Positions 1 through 11,300 of a stretch of 64,000 nucleotides of DNA are shown piece by piece. Each line of letters begins with the position of its first letter. Within the stretch, counting starts at the first letter, position 1. The notes beneath the pieces are model-generated. The model had not been told where the DNA came from, did no database searches, and saw nothing but the letters and a program-made list of their open reading frames with translations. The stretch is taken from NCBI GenBank assembly GCA_964017065.1, contig OZ024788.1, positions 7,246,875 through 7,310,874 of the forward strand, read 5' to 3'. The stretch is from Haliclona indistincta. Lineage: Eukaryota > Porifera > Demospongiae > Haplosclerida > Chalinidae. A program made the position numbers and the translations under genes.

Positions 1-1810
1 CTGTGCCTATACACAAGCTGTGCCTATACTCAAGCTGTGCCTATACACAAGCTGAGCCTATACACAAGCTGTGCCTATTAAGCTGTGCCTATACACCTAT
101 ACTCAAGCTGTGCCTATAGACAAGCTGTGCCTATACACAAGCTGAGCCTATACACAAGCTGTGCCTATACTCAAGCTGTGCCTATACACAAGCTGTGCCT
201 ATACACAAGCTGTGCCTATACACAAGCTGTGCCTATACACAAGCTGAGCCTATACACAAGCTGCGCCTATACTCAAGCTGTGCCTATACACAAGCTGAGC
301 CTATACAACACAAGCTGAGCCTATACACAAGCTGAGCCTATACACAAGCTGAGCCTATAGACAAGCTGTGCCTATACTCAAGCTGAGCCTATACACAAGC
401 TGTGCCTATACTCAAGCTGTGCCTATACACAAGCTGTGCCTATACTCAAGCTGTGCCTATACACAAGCTGTGCCTATACACAAGCTGAGCCTATACACAA
501 GCTGCGCCTATACTCAAGCTGTGCCTATACACAAGCTGTGCCTATACACAAGCTGAGCCTATACACAAGCTGTGCCTATACTCAAGCTGTGCCTATACAC
601 AAGCTGTGCCTATACTCAAGCTGTGCCTATACACAAGCTGTGCCTATACTCAAGCTGTGCCTATAGACAAGCTGTGCCTATACACAAGCTGTGCCTATAC
701 ACAAGCTGTGCCTATACTCAAGCTGTGCCTATACACAAGCTGTGCCTATACTCAAGCTGTGCCTATACACAAGCTGAGCCTATACACAAGCTGTGCCTAT
801 TAAGCTGTGCCTATACACCTATACTCAAGCTGTGCCTATAGACAAGCTGTGCCTATACACAAGCTGAGCCTATACACAAGCTGTGCCTATACTCAAGCTG
901 TGCCTATACTCAAGCTGTGCCTATACACAAGCTGTGCCTATACACAAGCTGTGCCTATACACAAGCTGTGCCTATACACAAGCTGAGCCTATACACAAGC
1001 TGCGCCTATACTCAAGCTGTGCCTATACACAAGCTGAGCCTATACAACACAAGCTGAGCCTATACACAAGCTGAGCCTATACACAAGCTGAGCCTATACA
1101 CAAGCTGCGCCTATACACAAGCTGCGCCTATACTCAAGCTGCGCCTATACTCAAGTTGCGGCTATACACAAGCTGAGCCTATACACAAGCTGAGCCTATA
1201 CACAAGCTGAGCCTATACACAAGCTGCGCCTATACACAAGCTGAGCCTATACACAAGCTGAGCCTATACACAAGCTGTGCCTATACACAAGCTGCGCCTA
1301 TACTCAAGCTGCGCCTATACACAAGCTGTGCCTATACACAAGCTGCGCCTATACTCAAGCTGCGCCTATACTCAAGCTGAGCCTATACACAAGCTGTGCC
1401 TATACACAAGCTGCGCCTATACTCAAGCTGAGCCTATACACAAGCTGTGCCTATACACAAGCTGCGCCTATACTCAAGCTGCGCCTATACACAAGCTGTG
1501 CCTATACACAAGCTGCGCCTATACACAAGCTGTGCCTATACACAAGCTACGCCTATACTCAAGCTGCGCCTATACACAAGCTGTGCCTATACACAAGCTG
1601 TGCCTATACACAAGCTGTGCCTATACACAAGCTGCGCCTATACTCAAGCTGCGCCTATACTCAAGTTGCGGCTATACACAAGCTGAGCCTATACACAAGC
1701 TGTGCCTATACACAAGCTGCGCCTATACACAAGCTGTGCCTATACACAAGTTGAGCCAATAGACAAGATGCGCCTATACACAAGCTGCGCCTATACACAA
1801 GCTGCGCCTA
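1..1810. repeat. 17-bp tandem array (minisatellite)
   Basis: About 105 head-to-tail copies of a 17-bp unit (consensus CCTATACACAAGCTGTG) with recurring variants (TGTG, TGAG or TGCG; ACAC or ACTC). The array reaches the left edge, so its full length is unknown. It lies in the intron or flank beyond exon 2 of the STT3B gene. Some blocks recur as higher-order units: the interval near 80-130 is repeated near 790-840, including the odd spacer TATTAAGC. Because 17 is not a multiple of 3, one frame stays open with a 17-residue period. Those open frames are artefacts of the repeat, not genes. Confidence 0.97.
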
Positions 1811-1985
1811 CCGTATAGCCGTTTTTTTTTCGCTGGTCAAATATTTCGTTAGCCAAATTTTGGCTGGGTCTAATTTTCGTCACAGAACTTTTTAAATAGC
1901 CAAAAAGAATTTTTCTAAATCTAATTTTCGACCTGCACCAGCCGTTCGAAATTAAATCCACATGAAAATAACCGGCTATACGGTA
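1809..1985. mobile_element. Small MITE with TACCGTATAGCCG inverted ends
   Basis: A perfect 13-bp inverted repeat (TACCGTATAGCCG at 1809-1821, its complement at 1973-1985) bounds an AT-rich 177-bp element. Its left end sits exactly at the edge of the 17-bp array. Parts of its interior resemble 6655-6750 and 7150-7275. A TA target duplication is possible, which would fit a Tc1/mariner-type ancestry, but no coding sequence remains. Confidence 0.6.
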
Positions 1986-2109
1986 TATACCTAATAGTGC
2001 AGCAAGTACAGTAGTAAATGTGGTGTAACCATAAACTTTCATAACATGCAAATTGAAAAAGACAATACTTGTGATGCACTAACTGTAACATTACTAAAGC
2101 AGCACTTAC

Positions 2110-4994
2110 TGTTCCACCAACAATTCTTCCCAGAGGATACCATGCCCGATCATCAAACCAGTTTAGGAAGTTATAGAAACCATGTTCTGACATGTAGTGA
2201 GTGGAGCGATAGTTGAACCTGTGAAACGACACCAACACTCACTAAACAGTGGACACTAACAGTGAAACAATAGCAACACCAATACAATAATTATGTTTAC
2301 AAAATTTGAAGAGCATACAAAAGGAAATAAGACAGTTTTACAACACAGTGTGAGAATTTGCAATGATTACACTGATAATATCCTGACAACATGTTTACAT
2401 CTGATGAAGTTGAAAGGCTGCCAACCGCAAAAAAATCCATGCCAACTGCTAACACAATAAATTTGTAATAAACGGACAGTAAGAACACCATTCCTTATAG
2501 TATTTATTAGTCAGCATGTTAGATAGGCAAAAATATGGAACAGTGCTAGAAGTGGAACCTCTAAAGAATTATCAGTGCCGTCACAAACATTCACTAAGAA
2601 GGTTCTGAAGGAATACTGTCTGCAAAAGTAAAATAAAAGTGTCCTGCAATATCTAATTATGTAGTGCACTTTGTTTCTAACATACAAAACCCAGTGCAAC
2701 TCACATAGATCACTAATACAATGCCACCTTAGTGATAACTTAGCTCTGAATCACAGTCACATTACAGTAGTGAAACGAACAGATTTCACAAAACTGTAGG
2801 CATGTCATGCACATTGTAGTGCTAGGTCCTTAGTTTTGGTTTGAAGCAGCTATTATTAGTGCTAAACAGAACAGCAAAGTGCTGACCACAAGATGTGTCT
2901 TAAGGGCGTGACCATGTACAAGTCATTGTTGTAGTGTAGGCTCTTTCTCGAGATATCTACACACCCTCAGAGCTGTCCTGCAGTTTAGATGGAATCTACA
3001 AGCACCTAGGTAGTCTAATAATTATTGGCACTGCTGTTCTCATAGAGGTGAGCCAGCCATAACTCGAGAACGAAGGCACTTTAGCAAAATCCACGAGTCG
3101 CATTACAAGCCATTGTCGTACTTATCATGCTCATAACCTTGCCAGCGCGTAGAAGTGATTGCTCGTCTCTGCAGCTCGATGGACAGAACGACCGACGAAA
3201 TGACAAAGCAAGTACCGTGACCCTCACGCATGCGCAGAGGGCTAAATTTGTGGATAAAATTACAACCTGTTTTTGTGGGTCCAGCAAAACCATGAAATTG
3301 TTGCGCAAAATTTATACATCTCACTATTCCCTCGTGTACATGTACATGCTAACACTATGTGCTCAGGCTAAAGAAATTGCTATTCGGTTGGGTGTGGCTG
3401 ATTTCAACGCCTCTATTGGTTGTCTCAAGATTTGTGGAGAATCAGGTGAAGTACATGTACGAGGAGTAACAGTGGAATCGTGGAAGGAGAGAATTCTTAG
3501 GGGCTATCAACCAGAAGACGTCTAGAATATGGATGAGATCGGATGCTTTTGGGAGGCTTTGCTGAGTCAGAAAGAAAGATGTGTAAAGGTGGAAAGCAGT
3601 CAAAGCAGCAGTTTGCTGTGGCCTTTTTTGTCAATGCAAAAGAAAGGAAAGAGCTAAAGCCAATAGTAATCCGGTGCAATACTTCAGCCACCTGGACGAG
3701 TGGTGAGATCATGAACCAGGTTTTACAGAACCTGAGCACCCAGATGAAAGTGCGAGCAGGATCAACTACAGCATGTGATCTCTCAGATCAATGAATGTGA
3801 ATCAGCATACGAACTGGTCAAGTAGATGTGTAGCGGAGTTTCTGCCTTCTTGGACACAAAATGCTTTACAACTGAAGCTAAGAAAGTCAGCGAAGTGAGG
3901 AAAATGGTAGCTGCAATCAGTTGCAATATCACCACTAGGCAGGTTTTGTTCTTGACTACTTCCATTAAGTATTATAACATTTGTTATTATAATGCTCCTA
4001 CGACAAAGTTATGCTACAGTATCAAATCTCGCGAGCCAGCCAACAAAGTCATTTTGAGGTCAACCTCCTACATTAAGTGGGGCCACCTCATCATATACAG
4101 GGGACATTTTTGTGGGCCCAATGGTGTCTGCTTTAAAGAGGTTCCACTGTATTCTTATTGGCCCGCCATCAATAAAACGCGTCATCAAATCATCATCTTG
4201 CATCAAACTCTGCCTATTTTGTGGGAAAAGATCTGCTAGAGGAGTTGTTTTAGGACTATTTTACAGCTCTGATCAATGTCTAGTATTGTTGCAGCCCTCC
4301 AGTAATATCGCTCAACACTGCATTTTTGTTGGGCACAACATTTGTGTCGGTAAGAAGCCTAGGGAATGGGTTTTTAGCGCTCCCATACCTGGCTGCTGGT
4401 AGCCCGATGATTCATTGCTGAATTCAACAAATACCTTCCAGATGAGTTTAAAACGATAACCTAGGGTTCTTACCAGCACAAAAAGTTACATTCAATTATA
4501 CTGCAGTAGTCTAGCATTGCAGGATGGCTGTAAAAACAGCCCTGAAACTACCCTTTCAAAAGTACATAGCCATCTTTCCCACAAATAGTCAGACTTTTGA
4601 CGCGAGATGACGATTCTATGATGCCCAAATAATACATTGCTGAAATCATCTATAAGGCAAATGTAAAACCTCATGGCAGTTGCAAATGCCTCTTGGTAAA
4701 ATTAATTTGTAAAAATAAAAGAAAATAACTAGTTTTCATATCTTACCAGGGATCAAACTCATGTATAATAGACTCAAAGCGGATAACGGCGAACAGACGA
4801 CTAGAGAACGAGATCACACAGCACAACGCCAGCACTACCACCGTCAGTAGCGACTGAGTGCCCGCGAGGATATCCATTTGACGTTCCGGGTCTCCAGCTG
4901 ACGCCGGTTTCTCCTTCGTTTTAACATTCTTGATAGCAGGCGGCTCAGGAGGACTCTCTGTAGCACTGCTTTGTGGCTGGACTTCCTCGGCCAT
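2110..4994 (-). CDS. STT3B: Oligosaccharyltransferase catalytic subunit STT3B-like, 5' exons only
   Basis: Two exons on the minus strand. Exon 1 is 4747-4994 (ATG at 4994) and exon 2 is 2110-2218; the splice falls inside a Trp codon and both sites are GT-AG. Exon 1 encodes an acidic/polar cytosolic N-terminus, then the first membrane helix and the motif [11 protein letters not shown]. Exon 2 continues FNYRS and ends with [18 protein letters not shown]. In the family the Asp of the FDPW loop helps bind the catalytic metal in the ER lumen, where STT3 transfers the glycan to Asn of NxS/T. The wording [21 protein letters not shown] matches STT3B rather than STT3A. The rest of the roughly 800-residue protein lies beyond the tandem array, off the left edge. 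LASP1 ends about 380 bp upstream on the same strand. Confidence 0.93.
3127..4152 (+). pseudogene. Degenerate pogo/Tigger transposase relic
   Basis: Lies antisense in intron 1 of STT3B. Frame 3127-3525 carries helix-turn-helix/CENP-B-like text ending in [20 protein letters not shown] at 3523-3525 replaces the residue just before NMDE, whose Asp (3532-3534) would be the first DDE catalytic residue. A frameshift follows near 3570, and the second frame (to about 3794) carries [10 protein letters not shown] and VAFFVNA, typical of Tigger transposases. The right end around 4131-4152 (AAAGAGGTTCCACTGTA) resembles a pogo/Tigger terminus. The stop, frameshift and later loss of homology mean it is dead. 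Confidence 0.8.
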
Positions 4995-5371
4995 CTTTAT
5001 TGACTCCACATGCGATATGCATGTGGTCAAGATCACGTGAGCAAACTATACGAAATGTTCCACTTTCAAGTTAGCGCAAAAACCAACAACAATTTTGATT
5101 TTATTACAATAGAATGAAAACATGTCAGAACCATTACATTCACACACTGTACGTTTATAACAGATGAACAAAAAATACACATTGTGCATACAACATTGTG
5201 CCTAGTACAACACTGAACAACAAAATGAATGTCAACATTTACTATTCAATACTTAAAGGGAATTTACAATCAAGCAAACTAGTCCATTGAACTACAGAGC
5301 AGAGCTAAGTGTGTGCACAAGCCTGGCAGGTGTATCTGATAGTAGTAGTAGCTATGAGCAACATGTGATGG

Positions 5372-8300
5372 CTACTTCCTCTCCACGTAGTTAGAGGGCA
5401 GCATACCGTACATGCCGGTACGCTTGACACGACCCTCCATCCAGCCATCATCAATCACGGTAGCATCAACAATTTCATCACCTGCACATAGACAAAAATA
5501 TCATTACCACTCGGTCCAACCCTCATACATGAACTGTATGTGTGTGGTCAAAGAGTCTCTGCGATGCAGAATTATAGTATTAACTTACTACCTAGTCATC
5601 AAATTAATGCCTAGTATCAAATGCACACGCATGCGCGAATAAAATGGGCGGGACAGCTATAGCATGCTTTCACATCATGCCAATACGGTATCTAACCAAC
5701 CGTGGATACTCGTAGCTACAGGATTGTATGTCCACGTTTGCTGCCAACTACGTCTTGTCGTTCTTCAGTATTCGAATTTCTTCGTCAGCAAAACTAAAGC
5801 ACAAGCACATGTCACAAATGTGAACGGAAAAAAAATCCGGTATTCCTGGAATGTTAGGAAAATTTCGCGCATGCATATACATACTAGGCGCTCTATTTGG
5901 CGCCGAGGTACTAGGCTAAGTATTAACTTAGCTTTGCCTGTTTGGAATAACCGCAAAGATGACTTTTCTTTTTCATTACAATCATTATGATAGTGATTAC
6001 TTCTTGGAGGTGACATGACAGTGAAGTGTTCACTAATCACCCAAAAACTATTGCATTCATTACTGTGTCCGTATAATTGATTGATCAAGCACCTTATGTT
6101 GTGTGAAACAAATTTGAGAGCAAGCTTTGAACGCAAACGCAAAAATACAATGTATAAGCGATATGTAGTCGGTACATTACTGTGTAGCACAGCTATAACA
6201 GATAATTTTGCAGCTACAGTAGAATCTCTCTTCCTCATTCGTCTAAAATGGACACTTACTGAACCCCAAATGTACCCTCATAATGTATAATAAACCCCTG
6301 ACCAGAGGATACTCTACATGTATCTATAATGGACAATTTTGTTGGTCCCAATGGTGTCCGCCTTAGAGAGGTTATACTATAAACTGCTCAACATGTGGTC
6401 TTGTGTATCAAGGATTTGCAAACAACAAAAATAAAAAAAATTAGTCTAAAATTTTCGTTGTAACAAAATTTTACTGTAATAAGTGTCAGTGCACTCATAG
6501 GTCCCCTTACCTTCACGAAATGATACCTCATCGTCATCAGCAGCAGTGTAGTCAAACACAGCAAAATAGCGAGGACCACTTGATGGAGGAGGCTATACAG
6601 GAGGTAGAGAAACTCTGAACACATAATTCTGAGGTACATGTACTGAATACCATGGTTATTTTCGATGGTCAAATATTTCGTTAATAAAATTTTAGATTGG
6701 ATCTAATTTTTGATACTCACTCGCTGTTCGAAAATAGAATCCCGGCTAAAAAGCCTAAAATTTATTGCCCTTCATCTCGAACTCAATTTCTTCGAAATGT
6801 TGGAGATCTGTATAGTTCTAAAACCACGCCAGCCACGTTTTATGATTGTTAAATGGAACCACAGAGTCGAAGATAAGTTGCTGTACCGCGGTGTCCGCCT
6901 TTTCGTTTATCGTCTCTCGTGTGCAGCAGTGCGCATGGCAGACATTTCGTGCGAATGGCAGACGTTTCTCTAACAGAGGTGCTTGGCGGAAGCAGAATCT
7001 GCAGAATCTGGCAATAGCTGTGAAACTAAAGTTTCACAGCTATTGCCAGATTCTGCTACCTACTGCTACCGCTAGCTACCCACTGCTAACGTCAGATTCT
7101 GGTAAGAAGCGTTGGAAGTGGGCTCTAGCCTCGATCTGTTCGTATTGTGTTTACACGAGAAAATTTTGGGCGTTCAAAAATTTTGATATGGTTCAAATTT
7201 TCATGGATTTAATTTTCGATCTGCATTCGGTGATCGAAAATAAAATCCTGTCGAAAATAACTGGCTATACGATACATAATTCTGATACATGTACTGAAAA
7301 ATTTTTCCGTGGTGCTTACCCTTTAAAGATTTTACATGGAAAAATCGAGTCTAAACCAATAGTCACCATGAAAAAACTGAAGAAGACTTTTTAGATTTAT
7401 ATTAAACTACATATAATTATTGTATAATAGCAAGCTGCAAGCAAGTGTACACTGCTATAATTTATTGACTATTTTCAGTTTGTTTCAACTGAATTATGTT
7501 ATGTCTACTACGAGACATGATCTTAGGACGTGTTTGCAGTACCTGATAGGAAGGCTGTGGAGCAGGTTCAGGTGCAGGAGGCTGGTAAGATGGCTGAGGA
7601 GGTTGGTAAGATGGCTGAGGAGGTTGGTAAGATGGCTGAGGAGGTTGGAATGTTGGCTGTGGGGCAGGAGGTTGATATGAGGACTGCTGAGGAGGAGGCT
7701 GGTATGAGCGAACAGGCTCCTGTTCATGAGGGGCAGACTGGTAGCCAATTTTAGAAGCCAGCCTGCCAGATGCCTGGGCACGTTGGGTTTCCCTATCATC
7801 AGCAACAGCTGTGTAGTGACCTCGAGAGTCAACATGGTCCTTTTGATAGGTCACCTGTACACACATACAGTATAATATATGAGTAGACAGCAAACAGTGA
7901 TAGAGAGTGGTTAGCTCTACTAGCAAGAGATTAACTGAAAGATGCTTTACAAGCTAAGATTAAAAATCCAAGCTACGCAAAGACACGTACTAACCAAATA
8001 AGCACTATTACAGCGATTTTCCAAGATCTTATAGTGAGTACAGTGTCGCGCGCATGAGCACCTGAACACGTGCAGGGTAGACATCTACCGCCCTCTTCTC
8101 TACCGTGATTTGAGCTGCCCGGCTATCTGACAGCCGCATCAGTTCTTCTTCATTTTGCGCATGCGTACCCCTCATTAGCGGCCGATTGTTGCAAGTTCAA
8201 ATCTCTGTAGAAACACATTACACGATTCAAATTAGTGATACAAATTCACATTAAAATCAAAAAGTACAGCACCACTCTAACGAGACCACTCTCCAGGGAT

Positions 8301-11300
8301 GTCTATGTGGGTCTCATAAATATTATTTACAACAAGAGCCTACTGGATTATTATAGCCAACAGGCCAACTGACAAAGTGGTAACCATGAACTTTCGAAAC
8401 AAAATGTTTTACTGACCTGTGACTGGAGTTTGGACTGCTGGGCCAACCTCTTGTTTTCAGGAGTGTCAGCAACAGCAGTGAACCTAGTGGTTGGGTAATG
8501 ACTGTTGAGAGAGAGAGAGGGGGAGAGAGGAAGAGAGGTTAACTTTCATTAAAATACATGTACAGTGTGTATACATGGAGATGACATTTGCTGAGTATGA
8601 GATATTTTAGTATAAATATCACTAGCAGTACTAGCAAAGTGACGGTATCATTTGTGATTTTTGGGTGATTTTGACAACCACATCGAATAAATTATACTCA
8701 TTTCATGAAATTTAAACAACCACAAAATAACCAGCTCTATGGCAGATCACTAGTGTGTGCTTTTGATTTCAGCCAAAGTCTTTAGAAAATGCATTATTTG
8801 TTGTGTTGCATGAGTTTGTCACTTATTGCATTCATAAAAGGCACTAAACAATAACACAGGCATTGGACAACTTGTCAACAGAGAAGATCCCATAAATCCA
8901 TCCTATTGTGTTATGCTTAACAATGAGTCGCAAAGGTTAGCCCAGCAAATCATTCACAATGAGATGCGATGCATGGTCGCATACACGGCACAGTGCAAAC
9001 CATTCAAACGGTAGCTCACAGCCTTACACATGAGCATGTCACATCGGCTGTGAAGTTTGGACATTTCGTCTCTACAGACACATGTTTGTATCGTGCTCAT
9101 GCTGAGTGTAGCTCTGCAGAGACTACAAGAATGCTCAGACTATTACACAGGGTATGTGATGCATACTATTGACGTGGTTAGTTTGCCTATACAGAATTTC
9201 TCGATCCATAAATAAATACATTGTATAGATCAAGAGTTTATAGTAGAAAGATGGAGCATTCACTTGATGTTACTGTGTATAACCACATTAGTGTAATGTC
9301 AAAGACAATAATCATTATTGTTCGTAAACAGCTCAGCTATGCAGCCGATCATCTCCTAATAATTTTGTCCTGGCACTACAACTGTACATGCAAAATTTTT
9401 AAGTGTAAGTCTGCGACTGAATTTAAATTTATTACAGGTACATAGTCTAGTTTAGTACGCAATAAACACAAGTCCGTAGTCAACACACTATAATCCACGC
9501 ATGTACTAATAATTATGCTAGAGATGCATAACTTCTAAACAAAACAAAAACACTTTGTGGTCATGAGAGCTACCATGGTGACGCACTATGCATACATGTA
9601 CATTGACAATAGTAAATACTTCTTTTGGGTACACCAGAAACAGGAAAAATTAATTGGTGGGTTTTTTAATTTAACATCAACGGTTTATTTGCTCATTTCG
9701 TGATAATAATAATAGTGAAAAGTATACTGAAGAATAACTAGTTAAAGAATAAACTAGATATGTAGTGTTGCTTGGATACTGTTTAACATTGAAACAACAC
9801 AAATCTGAAGTGTGACTATTCACAGGTTTCACTATAAAGAAATACCAGCACTGAGTGTGTACACTACATACTGGGCATGTATGGTGTACAGTAATAGAGA
9901 GAGAGTGTCAGAGACTCACGTTTTGCAGTAAGGCAGCTTGTTGTATCCCTTGTAGGTATTCATGGTCAGCTTGAGATTGCAGACCTCACATGTGAAGCAA
10001 GCTTTGTGCCATGCCTGCATGGGTGGATAGTGATGGAAAGACATAATATTATGACAGGTCACATAGCACCTCCAGTCAAAACACGATGGGATTATGTACA
10101 ACATACCATTACTGAGCAAAGATAAAGTGTAATCCAGAACAGTTACCAGAAGTCTCACTCAGTACAGTGAAACCTCTGATGAAGAACACTCTGACACAAT
10201 ACAATACCTCTATTCACGTTTTGTGGTACTTTTCCAATACATTTTAAACCCCTCTAAAACCGTCCCCAGACCCCACAAATCCGCTATGCTTGGGAGAGGG
10301 TCTGGTTAAATGAAGGCAAATTCCTGGTTCAATGACGTAATTGTCACGCATGAAATCATGTGCACAACAATTAGCTACCCGGTCTTCCATCAAGCTCTTC
10401 TAAGGACACACCACTATAACTATGCTAGATTTACTGTTACGAAGCAAGTTAAAGATACTAGGTAGGACTAGGTAGCAAAGAGACTTCCCAGCACCTGTGG
10501 TAAGAGAAACAAAGTTGTCTCGCCTCGTTACGAAATTGACCACGACTTCTTGCTGCTCAGCTGACAAACACAAATATTCAAGCTGTTTGGCGCTCTTCAA
10601 TATCAATTCCATGATAGCATTCCTTGGGTAAGCAATGATCAATGCAAGTGGTTGTCGCGTGCAGGTCATGTGAATTTTGGGAAATACTGCAATCTGATTG
10701 GTATTTCACAATTCTGAGAATGCGAAACCAGGAATTTGCCTTCATTTAACCAGACCCTTTCCCAAGCATAGCGGAAGGGGAGTGGTCTGGGACGAGACTA
10801 AGCTGCTATAATTCGGAGAGATTGTGACAGTTATGAATTGACTGAATTCAGTGACAAAGACACAAATATTCATTACTACTAAACACACAAAAAATGGATA
10901 GCAACAACTATCTGCATCCAGTAACACTCAAAAAGCATTACTGTACTAGAGAATAGTTTGTTCAGTTGCCTTCTTTTAGTTAAAGTTACTACAAATTCAA
11001 TTTTTGCTAGTTTGAGTGAGCACTGATTGAGAAACAATCGCATTCTGTCTCAGCATCATACTTGCTAAATCATCCCTCCCTTGGTCTCCCATGTGCTGTA
11101 TCTTCTATTATATTGTTCTCTCATGTGTGGCTATGTCTTGCCCACAGCAAAATCTATAAGACAGCTGCTAAGAGTGCTATGCGGTGTGACAAGAAACAAC
11201 ATGTATAATGAGCATGTGTGTGACAAGCTATGCAAAGAATAGCACAAGGTGAGAGCAAGAGAGGACAAGACTAGAGCGGCATGATGATAAGGCATTAGTC

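Noticed and set aside
1277..1762. 161-codon open frame of repeated MPIHKLCLYTSCAYTQAV-type text
   Set aside because: It is a by-product of the stop-free 17-bp tandem unit; several overlapping frames show the same, with no start context or splice signals.
1..1810. Possible CRISPR-like array
   Set aside because: Units are contiguous 17-bp repeats without unique spacers, and the surrounding genes are animal.
7420..7754. Plus-strand open frames with [14 protein letters not shown] or [11 protein letters not shown] repeats
   Set aside because: They are antisense to the Gln/Pro repeat exon of LASP1.
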